DNA of 34,431 bases from Xanthobacteraceae bacterium (GCA_019747015.1 JAIERI010000060.1:1-34431), one strand, 5' to 3'. Numbered from the stretch's first letter, positions 16,138 through 24,318 are shown. The notes: generated by a model not told the origin, from the sequence alone. A program made the numbers and translations.

Positions 16138-16994
16138 ACGTGCAGCCGCAGCGCCGCCTCGGCGACGACGCGGCATTTTGCACGAGTCTTGTCCGCGAGC
16201 GCGATTTCCCCCGCTACGCCGCAACGCTGTTTGCGCCGCAGGACAAACGCCGCGCCTTGCTGGCACTGTTCGCCTTCAATGCCGAAATTAGCCACGTCCG
16301 CGATCACATTACCCAGCCGCTGCCTGGTGAGATACGGCTGCAATGGTGGAACGATGTGATCGCGGGACACGACCACGGGGATGTGGTGGGCAATCCTGTC
16401 GCGGCGGAATTGATGCGTGCAGTAGGCGCATATGAACTGCCGCGCGAACAATTGCAGAAACTGATTGAGGCGCGCATTTTCGACGTCTACGACGATCCGA
16501 TGCCGACGCAGGATGCCTTGGAGGCCTATTGCCGTGACACATCCTCGGTGTTGTTCTCCCTCGGTGCGCGCATTCTTGGCGCACAGGGTGAGGAGTGCGA
16601 ACATGCCGCGCGTCACGCCGGGATCGCACAGGGCATCGCTGACGTTGTTGCGTTGCTGCCGCTGCACGCCGCGCGGCACCAGCTTTATCTGCCGCGTGAG
16701 TTGCTCGAAAAATACGATGCGTCGCAAACCGATATTTTTGCCGGGCGCATGACACCGGCCCTGGGTGAGATCATCGGAAGATTGCGTGCCGAGGTGCTGA
16801 CATGTCTGGATTCGGCTGGCGATCTTCTCGCAGGTATAACAGACAACGCGCTACCTGCATTCCTGCCGCTGGCACTGGTTCGCCGCGCGCTACGCGTACC
16901 GGCGATCAATGCGTTCGAGCCAAAGCGGCTTTCTCACCTGACAATATTGTGGACGCTGTGGCGTGCCTCGCGTTCGAAAACTTTCAAAGTCTAA
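16134..16994 (+). CDS. Squalene/phytoene synthase-family protein, NDUFAF6-like
   Basis: A 286-residue all-alpha protein of the squalene/phytoene synthase superfamily. The two DxxxD diphosphate-binding motifs of real synthases are absent: the first position reads [13 protein letters not shown] (about 47-59) and the second [18 protein letters not shown] (161-178). Both segments, plus RLQWWND and YLPRELL, match the pattern of mitochondrial NDUFAF6, a complex I assembly factor, better than carotenoid enzymes. I therefore infer a non-enzymatic assembly role. No carotenoid or hopanoid genes flank it. It is translationally coupled to the NDUFAF3-type gene and ends in a 4-bp convergent overlap with trmFO. 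Confidence 0.85.
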   Translation: MNVQPQRRLGDDAAFCTSLVRERDFPRYAATLFAPQDKRRALLALFAFNAEISHVRDHITQPLPGEIRLQWWNDVIAGHDHGDVVGNPVAAELMRAVGAYELPREQLQKLIEARIFDVYDDPMPTQDALEAYCRDTSSVLFSLGARILGAQGEECEHAARHAGIAQGIADVVALLPLHAARHQLYLPRELLEKYDASQTDIFAGRMTPALGEIIGRLRAEVLTCLDSAGDLLAGITDNALPAFLPLALVRRALRVPAINAFEPKRLSHLTILWTLWRASRSKTFKV

Positions 16995-18421
16995 GCCGCT
17001 GCTGGAACACGCAACGTATCGGCGATCCAGCGATCGAGATCGGTGAGCGCCCGCGCGCTGATGGCCTGCTTTTTCGCAACGGTCTTTTCAGTGCCGCGAA
17101 GACGCGATCCGTCGGGCTTTTTGGTCGGCGCAGCGGCCAGCGGCGGAAACAATCCGAAATTGATGTTCATCGGCTGGAACGAGCGCGGACCGGCATCAAT
17201 GGTCTCGATATGGCCGCCGGTGATATGGCCGAGCAGTGCGCCGAGCGCCGTGGTGGCGGGCGGCGACGTGATCGTTTGCGAAGCAACCTCCGACGCCGCG
17301 AACAATCCGGCGAGCAGTCCGATGCCGGCAGACTCCACATAGCCCTCGCAGCCTGTCATCTGTCCGGCGAAACGCAGCCGCGGCTGTGCACGCAGCCGCA
17401 ATTGCGGATCCAGCAGCTTCGGTGAGTTCAGGAAGGTGTTGCGATGCAGCCCGCCGAGCCGTGCGAATTCCGCGTTTTCGAGGCCGGGAATGGTGCGGAA
17501 GATCTGCGTTTGTGCGCCGTGCTTCAGTTTGGTCTGGAAACCGACCATGTTGTACAGCGTGCCGAGCTTGTTGTCCTGACGCAGTTGCACGACAGCATAG
17601 GCTTTGACCGTGGGGTTGTGTGCGTTGGTCAGGCCCATCGGTTTCATCGGCCCGTGGCGTAGCGTCTCGATGCCGCGCTCCGCCATCACCTCGATCGGCA
17701 GGCAGCCATCGAAATAGGGTGTCGATGTTTCCCAGTCCTTGAAGTCGGTCTTCTCGCCGGCGACGAGCGCGGCGACGAAGGCCTCGTATTGCTCGCGGGT
17801 CATCGGGCAGTTGATGTAGTCCGCGCCGGTGCCACCCGGGCCGACCTTGTCGTAGCGCGACTGAAACCACGCGACATTCATGTCGATGGAATCGCGATGC
17901 ACGATGGGTGCGATGGCGTCGAAGAAGGCCAGCGCATCTTCGCCGGACAGCCCGCGAATGGCTTCGGCCAAGGGCGGCGAAGTCAGCGGGCCTGTGGCGA
18001 CGATGACGCTATGCCAGTCCGACGGCGGCAGACCCTCGATTTCCTTGCGCCGAATATCGATGAGTGGATGGGCTTCGAGTGCCGCACTGACAGCGGCGGA
18101 AAAGCCGTCCCGATCCACAGCAAGCGCGCCACCCGCGGGCACCTGATTGGCGTCCGCCGCGCGCATGATGAGCGAATTGAGTTTGCGTAGTTCGGCGTGG
18201 AGGAGGCCGACAGCGTTGTTGGCAGCATCGTCGGACCGGAACGAATTCGAGCACACCAGTTCGGCGAGACCTTGCGTGCGGTGAGCCTGCGTCATCCGAA
18301 CAGGGCGCATTTCGTGCAGTACGACGCGCACGCCACGATTGGCAATTTGCCAGGCGGCCTCGCAGCCGGCAAGGCCAGCGCCGATAATATGAATGGGTCC
18401 GGAGGGAGTGGGATTGATCAT
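16991..18421 (-). CDS. trmFO: Folate-dependent tRNA m5U54 methyltransferase TrmFO
   Basis: FAD enzyme that makes ribothymidine at tRNA position 54 using methylene-tetrahydrofolate. The 476-residue product begins with a Rossmann FAD motif [14 protein letters not shown] (11-24), has the catalytic-cysteine segment [11 protein letters not shown] (Cys57), the second conserved Cys in [13 protein letters not shown], and the C-terminal FAD-contacting [18 protein letters not shown]. Formerly annotated gid. Residues after about 435 are a variable basic tail. The gene is convergent with, and overlaps by four bases, the NDUFAF6-like gene. Start ATG 18421 gives the standard N-terminus. Confidence 0.96.
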   Translation of the reverse strand: MINPTPSGPIHIIGAGLAGCEAAWQIANRGVRVVLHEMRPVRMTQAHRTQGLAELVCSNSFRSDDAANNAVGLLHAELRKLNSLIMRAADANQVPAGGALAVDRDGFSAAVSAALEAHPLIDIRRKEIEGLPPSDWHSVIVATGPLTSPPLAEAIRGLSGEDALAFFDAIAPIVHRDSIDMNVAWFQSRYDKVGPGGTGADYINCPMTREQYEAFVAALVAGEKTDFKDWETSTPYFDGCLPIEVMAERGIETLRHGPMKPMGLTNAHNPTVKAYAVVQLRQDNKLGTLYNMVGFQTKLKHGAQTQIFRTIPGLENAEFARLGGLHRNTFLNSPKLLDPQLRLRAQPRLRFAGQMTGCEGYVESAGIGLLAGLFAASEVASQTITSPPATTALGALLGHITGGHIETIDAGPRSFQPMNINFGLFPPLAAAPTKKPDGSRLRGTEKTVAKKQAISARALTDLDRWIADTLRVPAAA

Positions 18422-18477
18422 GGCTCAGAACTAGAGCCAGTTTGGAGTCCGTGCAACAGCGCGGCCCGGATACGACA

Positions 18478-18498
18478 ACGCCCGCGTTAAGCGGGCGT
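18478..18498 (-). terminator. Hairpin downstream of the DUF1127 gene
   Basis: Perfect 8-bp stem ACGCCCGC / GCGGGCGT with loop GTTAA, starting 35 bases after the DUF1127 stop on the - strand. The following - strand sequence has only a weak T content, so termination is plausible but not certain. Confidence 0.5.
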
Positions 18499-18532
18499 GA
18501 TCGGTTCGCGATGACTTATAGAGAGCCTTGCG

Positions 18533-18685
18533 TTAGCGGCTGTAGGCGCCGGCGGCGACGCGCTGGATATCCGAGCGATCGAGGCCCATATCGGCCAGTT
18601 CGAGGTCGCTCAACTGGGACAGCTCGGCAACATTGCGCTGATAGTCCCGGAACGCCTGGATCATACGGATGAAAGATAAGAACAT
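18533..18685 (-). CDS. DUF1127 small protein
   Basis: A 50-residue protein: MFLSFIRMIQAFRDYQRNV followed by AELSQLSDLELADMGLDRSD and IQRVAAGAYSR. The L-S-D-x-E-L-x-D-x-G-[IL]-x-R-x-[DE]-I core is the DUF1127 (YjiS-like) signature. Some alphaproteobacterial members bind RNA or affect phosphate and carbon metabolism; I infer nothing specific here. A strong AAAGGAGA (- strand, 18690-18697) lies five bases upstream of the ATG. The AT-rich region upstream contains a weak promoter-like TTGGTA-N18-TATAAG on the - strand (about 18741-18770). It stands alone between trmFO and the transglycosylase. Confidence 0.88.
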   Translation of the reverse strand: MFLSFIRMIQAFRDYQRNVAELSQLSDLELADMGLDRSDIQRVAAGAYSR

Positions 18686-19036
18686 GTCAGTCTCCTTTGT
18701 AGTCTCGATTCAATCCTTCGGAGAATGAAGCGACAAGACATCTTATATGCATTGATTCTTCTGTATACCAACGCAAATGCTGCGATGCAGCTAAGACCTG
18801 AGCGCATGACATGAGTAGGATTTTGTTAACTTTAGCACCGCCGTAAATCTCTGCAGAACATTCAAGATTCAAAAATCATTATTTAGAACAATTAATTACA
18901 TCAGGAATCAAGGCAACCTTCGCACTCAAAGGTTTGTCGCCTTCCTGTCATAATTTTGCATGATGTGGCGATAGTATGAATTCAAAATCAGTTATCATGT
19001 TGCACCGCAATGCTGATGGGCGCGATCTATACCGGA
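18686..19036. other. AT-rich intergenic region with a bulged hairpin
   Basis: This 351-bp gap lies between the ends of the transglycosylase gene and the start of the DUF1127 gene, both on the - strand. It is clearly more AT-rich than its surroundings. At 18910-18943 an imperfect hairpin forms: AAGGC-AACCTT pairs with AAGGTT-(TGTC)-GCCTT. It may be the transglycosylase terminator or part of a small RNA. A 61-codon - strand frame at 18687-18872 has no supporting features and is not called. Confidence 0.4.
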
Positions 19037-19849
19037 TCAGGGCGCGCGATCGAGCTGGCTGGCGAAGGCGGCGATGGTCTTCGCGTAAACCTCGCTCTTG
19101 TTCCATTGCCGGAGTACCGCGAAATTGGGACTGCCGGGATCCCAGGGTTTGCCGCGCTTCCAGCCGTAGCTGGCGAGATAGTTCGCGGTCGAGGCTAATA
19201 CATCGGGCGCGCTGTGCAGCAGGTCGCGCCGGCCGTTGCCGTCGAAATCGACCGCATACTTCAAATAGGACGAAGGCATGAACTGGGTCTGGCCGATCTC
19301 GCCGGCCCATGCGCCACGCATCTCGGCGGGGCTGAGGTCGCCGCGTGCGACAATGCGTAGCGCATCCATCAGCTCGGCGCGAAACACATCGGCGCGGCGG
19401 CAATCATAGGCGAGGGTGGCAATGGCGCGAATGGTCGGGAATTTGCCGATGTTGACGCCGTAGTCGGTCTCGAGGCCCCAGATCGCGACCAGCACCGCGC
19501 CCGGTACGCCGTATTGCTCCTCGATGCGCCCCAGCACCGAGCCATATTGCTTCATTTTGTTCGCGCCGCTTGTGAGACGCGGCGGTATCATGCGGCCGGA
19601 AAACTCCTCAAAACTCTGGTTAAACACCTGCTGTCCGCGATCACGCGACAGCACGCTGGAATCCAGCGTCACATCCTGCAAACCGTCCGTGATCGCACTT
19701 TGGGAGATGCCACTTGCCGCGGCCTCACGCCGCACATCCTCGAGCCAGGCCTCGAAGCTGCCGCTACCGCAGGGCGCGGCGATGGCGTGGGACGACAAAA
19801 TGACGCTCGTGTTGAGAAGCAGGGCACCGAGCCAGGATCGGAAGGTCAT
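19037..19849 (-). CDS. MltB-type lytic murein transglycosylase
   Basis: Cleaves the MurNAc-GlcNAc bond of peptidoglycan with formation of 1,6-anhydro ends. The 270-residue product has a Sec signal (MTFRSWLGALLLNTSVILSS, likely cut after HAIAA) and the SLT_2/MltB domain: LVAIWGLETDYG with catalytic Glu127, then GEIGQTQFMPSSYLKYA and the DFDGNGRRDL loop. It ends right after the catalytic domain (QLDRAP) and lacks the PG_binding_1 module found in some relatives. The frame is open up to 19957, but ATG 19849 places the signal peptide at the N-terminus. No lipobox is apparent, so it is probably soluble periplasmic. Anhydro-muropeptides made by this class are substrates for NagZ after import. Confidence 0.93.
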   Translation of the reverse strand: MTFRSWLGALLLNTSVILSSHAIAAPCGSGSFEAWLEDVRREAAASGISQSAITDGLQDVTLDSSVLSRDRGQQVFNQSFEEFSGRMIPPRLTSGANKMKQYGSVLGRIEEQYGVPGAVLVAIWGLETDYGVNIGKFPTIRAIATLAYDCRRADVFRAELMDALRIVARGDLSPAEMRGAWAGEIGQTQFMPSSYLKYAVDFDGNGRRDLLHSAPDVLASTANYLASYGWKRGKPWDPGSPNFAVLRQWNKSEVYAKTIAAFASQLDRAP

Positions 19850-19915
19850 GCAGCGCCTTGAGTCGACATTGACGTGTAAATGTCGGTAGCAACCGCGGCC
19901 AAAACATGGCTTTTC

Positions 19916-19940
19916 AGACCGCGCGTTGAAGGCGCGGTCT
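19916..19940 (-). terminator. Hairpin after the DUF2189 gene
   Basis: Perfect 9-bp stem AGACCGCGC / GCGCGGTCT with loop GTTGAAG, 51 bases past the DUF2189 stop and 67 bases before the transglycosylase start on the - strand. The T-rich flank is on the + side (CCTTTTC), with only a distant TTTT on the - side, so it could attenuate rather than cleanly terminate. Confidence 0.45.
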
Positions 19941-19990
19941 CCTTTTCTATGCAACATCCCGTGTCTGGGCCTTGCCTTTGTCCTTGAGAC

Positions 19991-20899
19991 TTATCGGTCG
20001 CGGCGCAGCCACGAGAACAGATTGACCGGGAAATCCGCCGCGTAGCGCCGCCCCTTCGGCGGTTGCGGTGCCGACACATAGGGCGTTGCCGAAGGCTCGA
20101 TCACTTTGCGATAAAGATGCCAGGTGGCGTGACCCAGCACCGGGACCACGATCGTCAGCCCCAGAAAGAACGGCAGCGAACCCGCGATCAGCAGTGCGGC
20201 AACGATCACGCCCCACATCGCCATGGGGATGGGATTTTTCGCGACCGCCTGCAAGGACACCAGCATCGCTTCGGGCGCGCTGGCGTGGCGGTCCAGCATC
20301 ATCGGAAACGACACGACGCTGACGCACAGCGCCACCAGCGCAAACAGGAAGCCGACACCGCAGCCAATCAGGATCAAGGCCCATCCTTGCGGCGTGCCCA
20401 GAACCGTGGTCGCGAAGTGTGTCATGCTCGCCGCCGGCGCGTAGCCGAAAGTCAGAATGTAAATCGCCTGCGCCGCCGCGATCCACACCGCGAACAGCAC
20501 CATCAAAAGACCACCCAGCGCGAGCATCGCGCCGAGCGAGGGCGATTTCAGAACGTCCATCGCGTGTACCGCGCTCGGCTGTTCTCCGGCCTCGCGGCGC
20601 CGGCTCAGTTCATAAAGGCCGATGGCGGCGAATGGGCCGACTAGGGCAAAGCCCGCCGCGAGTGGAAACAGCAGCGGCAGGATGGCGTATCCCAGCACCA
20701 GTCGCGCCAGAACCAGACCCAGCACAGGATAGATCAGCGCAAGCATGATTGCATGCGTCGGCACAGCCTTGAAATCCTCCCAGCCCATTCTGAGTGCATC
20801 AATGAGGTCGGAGTATGTGATTTTACGGATCGCCGGCAGCGCCGTCGGGACGCGTGCTGGTCGCCGCAGAATATTGCTGGAATAGTGTGTGTCGGACAT
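19991..20899 (-). CDS. DUF2189 integral membrane protein
   Basis: A 302-residue multi-span membrane protein. Seen: cytoplasmic N-terminus to about residue 45 containing RKITYSDLIDALRMGWEDF, then about six hydrophobic segments (about 50-67, 72-92, 122-150, 172-205, 228-245, 248-262) with conserved GPFAAIGLYELSRRREAGE between the early helices and VVSFPMMLDRHASAPEA before the later ones. This matches DUF2189 (a family often annotated as cytochrome c oxidase subunit I-like, without haem ligands here that I can identify). No function is established. GGAG precedes ATG 20899. It is divergent from the DUF3597 gene. Confidence 0.88.
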   Translation of the reverse strand: MSDTHYSSNILRRPARVPTALPAIRKITYSDLIDALRMGWEDFKAVPTHAIMLALIYPVLGLVLARLVLGYAILPLLFPLAAGFALVGPFAAIGLYELSRRREAGEQPSAVHAMDVLKSPSLGAMLALGGLLMVLFAVWIAAAQAIYILTFGYAPAASMTHFATTVLGTPQGWALILIGCGVGFLFALVALCVSVVSFPMMLDRHASAPEAMLVSLQAVAKNPIPMAMWGVIVAALLIAGSLPFFLGLTIVVPVLGHATWHLYRKVIEPSATPYVSAPQPPKGRRYAADFPVNLFSWLRRDR

Positions 20900-21303
20900 G
20901 TTCAGGTCTCCGGTTCGATTGCGGAAATCGCTTCACATGCATCTACGAACGCGATGTGATTTGCGTTACCGTTGCATCACAAATCCTAGTCCTGTTTTTT
21001 TCGTCGCGAACTCACGGTTGGGTGAGTTGGCATTGCTACAAAACGCGATAAGTGACTCAACTTATAGTGCGCGAAATCGTTCCCGCATTCTGACTGCACA
21101 TACGGGTTGTGCCCAATTCCATTACGCGGGTCTTAACGGTATGGGCGCAAATGTCGCCGCATTGTCATCTTTTCGCGAGCGGTCCCGCATTGGCAATCGC
21201 CATCGATGCGTTTAAAGTACGGCCAATCCGGCAGGGCGTTGCCGGAAATGACGACAAGCGCCGACACCATCCTCTGTTTCTGCCTTCACTTGGGAGTCTA
21301 ACG
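20900..21303. other. Divergent regulatory region with two dyads
   Basis: This 404-bp gap separates divergent DUF2189 (-) and DUF3597 (+). It holds two perfect dyads close together: AACTCAC-GGTTGG-GTGAGTT (21009-21028) and ATAAGT-GACTCA-ACTTAT (21048-21065). Neither is followed by a T-run on the + strand, so operator sites are more likely than terminators. I see no gene here. Confidence 0.4.
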
Positions 21304-21657
21304 ATGAGCATCTTTTCAAAAATCATGGGCGCAATTTTCGGCACCAAAGCCAATGCAGCCGAGCCCGCGGGCGGTCCCGGTTCTGCTGGTGGCGAGGCGA
21401 TTGACGTCGCGCCGATCCTCGACAAGGCTGTGGCCGCCAAGGGCGAAAAGCTCGAATGGCGCACCTCGATCGTTGACCTCATGAAGGCGCTCGATATCGA
21501 TTCCAGCCTGACTGCGCGCAAGGAGCTTGCGAAGGAATTGCACTACACCGGCGACACCAGTGACTCGGCTTCGATGAATATCTGGCTGCACAAGCAGGTG
21601 ATGACCAAGCTTGCCGCCAATGGCGGCAAGGTGCCGGCCGACCTCATGAAGCACTGA
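21304..21657 (+). CDS. DUF3597 protein
   Basis: A 117-residue protein beginning MSIFSKIMGAIFGTKANA, a short Ala/Gly-rich linker, then the DUF3597 core: IDVAPILDKAVAAKGEKLEW, RTSIVDLMKALDIDSSLTAR and KELAKELHYTGDTSDSASMN. The core superficially looks like a LysM- or KilA-N-sized helical domain but has no catalytic residues I can name. Function unknown; the family is frequent in rhizobia and sphingomonads. ATG 21304 is preferred over upstream in-frame ATGs because GGGAG (21291-21295) lies eight bases before it and the family starts MSIFSKI. A strong terminator follows. Confidence 0.9.
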   Translation: MSIFSKIMGAIFGTKANAAEPAGGPGSAGGEAIDVAPILDKAVAAKGEKLEWRTSIVDLMKALDIDSSLTARKELAKELHYTGDTSDSASMNIWLHKQVMTKLAANGGKVPADLMKH

Positions 21658-21704
21658 ACTTTTTGACTCGCGCGAAAGCGGCGCGAACTGACGAATTGAA
21701 TATG

Positions 21705-21739
21705 AGAAGGCCCGTCTGCGGATGGGCCTTTTCTTTTTT
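21705..21739 (+). terminator. Rho-independent terminator of the DUF3597 gene
   Basis: Stem AGAAGGCCCGTC pairs with GATGGGCCTTTTCT (two G-T pairs), loop about TGCG, followed by TTCTTTTTT. Located 47 bases after the stop codon; a textbook intrinsic terminator in + orientation. Confidence 0.85.
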
Positions 21740-21916
21740 GCGCGCTTTTTGAAGATTCGCTGCGCCGCAAACGGCACTCGCCACTCACGAGGTGGTGTTT
21801 GAAAATGCCCCGCGATTAACTTGCCGGCGCTGATAATAGCGAATACCAGATTCGCCACCGCGACGGTTATGCCATTGCAAGATCGGACCAGGCTGGCAAA
21901 TCTGAGAGGAACCATC

Positions 21917-22705
21917 ATGACGACCCTCAATCGACGAACCGTTCTTGCCGCCGGCGCCGCCATGGCTGGCGCTGCCGCGCGGAGCGATCAGGCTATGGCG
22001 CAGGGCGCCGTGAAGACGGTGTTCACAGTTGCACCGATTACAATCCCGATCGCCGGGCAGAGCGAAGTGTTTCCGGTTCGCCGTATCTATTGCATCGGCC
22101 GCAATTACGCCGCTCATGCGATCGAGCGCGGCTCCGATCCGACGCGCGAGCCGCCGTTCTTCTTCCAGAAACCGACCGATGCGATTCAGAATGTGCCCGT
22201 CGGCAAGGTCGCGGATCATCCATATCCGTCACTGACCAAGAATTACCATCATGAGGTCGAACTGGTCGCGGCGTTGAAGTCCGGCGGCACCGACATTCCG
22301 CCCGACAAGGCGCTGGATCACGTGTTCGGTTATGCGCTAGGCCTCGACATGACCCGCCGCGACTTGCAGAACGAGATGAGCGGCATGAAGAAGCCGTGGG
22401 AGATCGGCAAGAGCTTCGATCATGCGGCAGTGCTGGGGCCAATCCATCCGGTGTGGAAGACTGGTCACTTCACCAAAGGCGCGATCTCGCTGGCGGTGAA
22501 CGGCACGGTGCGGCAGGATGCCAATCTCGACAAGATGATCTGGAATGTCGCCGAGCAGATTTCAAAATTGTCCGAGGCATTCGAATTAAAGGCCGGCGAC
22601 ATTATTTACTCCGGCACGCCGGAAAATGTCGGTCCGGTGGTGAAGGGCGACGTGCTGCTGTGCAAGCTCGAAGGCCTGCCGGATATGTCGATAAGGATTG
22701 TCTGA
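21917..22705 (+). CDS. FAH-family hydrolase with twin-arginine signal
   Basis: A 262-residue fumarylacetoacetate-hydrolase-fold protein. The pattern VFPVRRIYCIGRNYAAHA, EPPFFFQKPTDAI, YHHEVELVAAL and DHVFGYALGLDMTRRDLQ is closest to fumarylpyruvate hydrolases of the gentisate pathway; the metal ligands would be Glu113, Glu115 and Asp144. Unusually, the N-terminus (MTTLNRRTVLAAGAAMAGAA) looks like a Tat signal with Arg6-Arg7 and a probable cut after AMA (residue 28), implying export as a folded metalloenzyme. ATG 21917 has GAGAGGA (21904-21910) seven bases upstream; in-frame starts before it would bury the signal. No ring-cleavage dioxygenase or isomerase is nearby, so the substrate is unknown. 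Confidence 0.88.
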   Translation: MTTLNRRTVLAAGAAMAGAAARSDQAMAQGAVKTVFTVAPITIPIAGQSEVFPVRRIYCIGRNYAAHAIERGSDPTREPPFFFQKPTDAIQNVPVGKVADHPYPSLTKNYHHEVELVAALKSGGTDIPPDKALDHVFGYALGLDMTRRDLQNEMSGMKKPWEIGKSFDHAAVLGPIHPVWKTGHFTKGAISLAVNGTVRQDANLDKMIWNVAEQISKLSEAFELKAGDIIYSGTPENVGPVVKGDVLLCKLEGLPDMSIRIV

Positions 22706-22852
22706 CACGCCGCGATCCGCCCTGTCGCGAAGATGTCATGCGAATCCGGACAAGGGCGATCACCTCGGATTGCGAACTGGTGCGATTGCCCCATATACTT
22801 TCTCTGCTATTCGCGTAGCGGATAGCTCGGCAAACAACCGAAAGGGCTTTCC

Positions 22853-23173
22853 ATGACTCACGATTGGGCCGCTGACGTAAAGAAATATGCTCCCGGCGCC
22901 AAAGCCGACCAAATCAATGGAATCGTCAAGCATTTGGGCATTGCACTGCATAACCGGGATTCTTCCTTTGTCGCGTGTGGCGACAAGACGGAACGCGATC
23001 GCGTGCGCGATTCATTTTTGAAGAAGAAGCTCGCTTTGACGCAGTCTGACGCCGATCTCGACAAGGCTGTCGAAGAGGTTTGTCAGAAGATGCACGGCGA
23101 TCGGGATAAATCGCGGGTGGCATTTTATTATTTGCTTGCGGAAAAATACGGCAAGCTTTCCTCGTTCGGATAA
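22853..23173 (+). CDS. DUF2853 protein
   Basis: A 106-residue mainly helical acidic/basic protein starting MTHDWAADVKKYAPGAKADQ and containing GIVKHLGIALHNRDSSFVAC, KTERDRVRDSFLKKKLAL and CQKMHGDRDKSRVAFYYLLA. This is the DUF2853 pattern (short cytoplasmic proteins of unknown role, with a solved helical structure in the family). No signal or membrane segment. AAAGGGC (22841-22847) precedes the ATG. It stands alone between the FAH gene and a convergent GNAT gene. Confidence 0.88.
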   Translation: MTHDWAADVKKYAPGAKADQINGIVKHLGIALHNRDSSFVACGDKTERDRVRDSFLKKKLALTQSDADLDKAVEEVCQKMHGDRDKSRVAFYYLLAEKYGKLSSFG

Positions 23174-23302
23174 TCCTTCGCAATCTTGCAGTCATGAACT
23201 GTCCCGCCAATGGCCATTCTTAGCGGAACGCCGGCTGGCGGGAGAGTCATGGCTGCAGGAGCATGACGACGGGAATTGCCATGATCATGACAGCGCCATT
23301 CT

Positions 23303-23590
23303 TCAAGCCAGCAGATCTCGTTCTTCCGGATGTTTTGCGAGATAGTCGGCGACGAAGGCGCAGCCCGCCACCACTTTCGATCCTTCTGCGCGGATCTGTT
23401 GGAGCGCGCCGCGCACCAGCGTCGAGGCAATGCCGCGCCCGCGCAGTTCGAGCGGCGTCTCTGTGTGAGTGATGATGACCGCGCCAGGTGCCAGGCGGTA
23501 ATTGGCAAAGGCGGTCGCGCCGCCGGCATCCAGCTCATAGCGATGCAGCGCAATGTTGTTGCGCACCACATCGGAGGGGTCTTCGCTCAT
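23303..23590 (-). CDS. Small GNAT-type N-acetyltransferase (YjdJ-like)
   Basis: A 95-residue minimal acetyltransferase-fold protein of the Gcn5-related type that has only the core strands. Seen: FANYRLAPGAVIITHTETPL, the acetyl-CoA pyrophosphate-binding loop LRGRGIASTLV (Q/RxxGxG/A), and VVAGCAFVADYLAKHPEER at the C-terminus, typical of the PF14542 group. Substrate unknown. ATG 23590 is chosen because a strong AAGGAGG lies upstream on the - strand and the product begins MSEDPSDVV; an in-frame upstream start would add 15 unlikely residues. Neighbours do not indicate a pathway. Confidence 0.88.
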   Translation of the reverse strand: MSEDPSDVVRNNIALHRYELDAGGATAFANYRLAPGAVIITHTETPLELRGRGIASTLVRGALQQIRAEGSKVVAGCAFVADYLAKHPEERDLLA

Positions 23591-23775
23591 ACTTGCCTCC
23601 TTGCGATGGCTGGCCGCGGCGATTGGAAGCAGCAAAATCCCTTCGGCGGGTCTTGTAAAGATAGCCGGGATTTATACGTCCACAACAGACATACCCCGAC
23701 GCGGCCGGATGGGTCGTTCAATGTTCGGAGTGACAGGTCCAGCCGCCGACGTATGCCTCTTTAAGGGAGGTTCTC

Positions 23776-24183
23776 ATGTCAGGTGTTCGGTTTTTCAACA
23801 TTCATCGTTCTTGGGAAGACTGGTTCGGCATGCTGTTTGGCTTGCTGATTGTGATTTCGCCTTTGCTGGCCGGACCGTCTGAACACGGGTCCGGCGTATT
23901 GCCGGATCATGCCCCTGCAATCTTCAGCGCCGTCATCACGGGCCTTCTCGTATTTTGCGTTGCAGAGATGGAATATATGGCGCTGCAGCGCTGGGAGGAG
24001 ATGTGCGAGATGGTGCTGGGCCTCTGGCTGATCATGTCGCCCCTTGTGCTCGGCTATTCGGGCGAAGGTTCGCTCAGGTTCTGGCATACCAGCCTTGGCG
24101 GCGTCGTGGTCCTGATGGCAGCCCTGAAACTCTGGCAGGACTGGAATCTGACGGACCGGGAGCTTGCCCGCCACGGTCAGTAG
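23776..24183 (+). CDS. SPW-repeat membrane protein
   Basis: A 135-residue inner-membrane protein with four hydrophobic segments arranged as two similar halves: WEDWFGMLFGLLIVISPLL then a second helix, and WEEMCEMVLGLWLIMSPLVL then a second helix. Each half carries a W(E)..G....SPL pattern, i.e. the SPW repeat (the Trp of the motif is replaced by Leu here). Function unknown. GGGAGG (23764-23769) is well placed before ATG 23776. A weak terminator-like hairpin with T6 (24185-24212) and a much larger hairpin (24232-24268) follow it. Confidence 0.85.
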   Translation: MSGVRFFNIHRSWEDWFGMLFGLLIVISPLLAGPSEHGSGVLPDHAPAIFSAVITGLLVFCVAEMEYMALQRWEEMCEMVLGLWLIMSPLVLGYSGEGSLRFWHTSLGGVVVLMAALKLWQDWNLTDRELARHGQ

Positions 24184-24184
24184 G

Positions 24185-24212
24185 GCGCCCTTGTAAGGCG
24201 CGGTGGTTTTTT
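24185..24212 (+). terminator. Weak intrinsic terminator after the SPW gene
   Basis: GCGCC-CTT pairs with AAG-GCGC around a tiny loop (one bulged C), followed a few bases later by TTTTTT. It starts two bases after the stop codon. Stem is short, so only moderate support. Confidence 0.45.
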
Positions 24213-24231
24213 GAGCTGACGTGAAAGCGAA

Positions 24232-24268
24232 GTCCGCCCGCCGGTTTGCAATAAACCGGCGGACGGAC
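24232..24268. repeat. 16-bp stem-loop before the zinc-finger mini-gene
   Basis: GTCCGCCCGCCGGTTT (24232-24247) pairs with AAACCGGCGGACGGAC (24253-24268) with a single mismatch around the 5-base loop GCAAT. There is no T-run after it. It lies 50 bases before the ATG of the 42-aa zinc-finger gene and could be a second terminator, a processing site or a 5' leader structure. Confidence 0.7.
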
Positions 24269-24318
24269 TATTGCGCAGCGTTGTTGCTTTTCTGCTCCGC
24301 AGTAACACTGGACACGTC

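Noticed and set aside
16134-16994. Reading this gene as a working phytoene or squalene synthase
   Set aside because: Both DxxxD substrate-binding motifs are missing and the NDUFAF6-like pattern fits better.
18687-18872. 61-codon - strand frame upstream of the DUF1127 gene
   Set aside because: Lies in the AT-rich promoter region, covers the DUF1127 ribosome site, and has no motif.
23136-23764. + strand frames across the GNAT gene
   Set aside because: The - strand frame has a strong ribosome site and the acetyl-CoA loop; the + frames are shadows.
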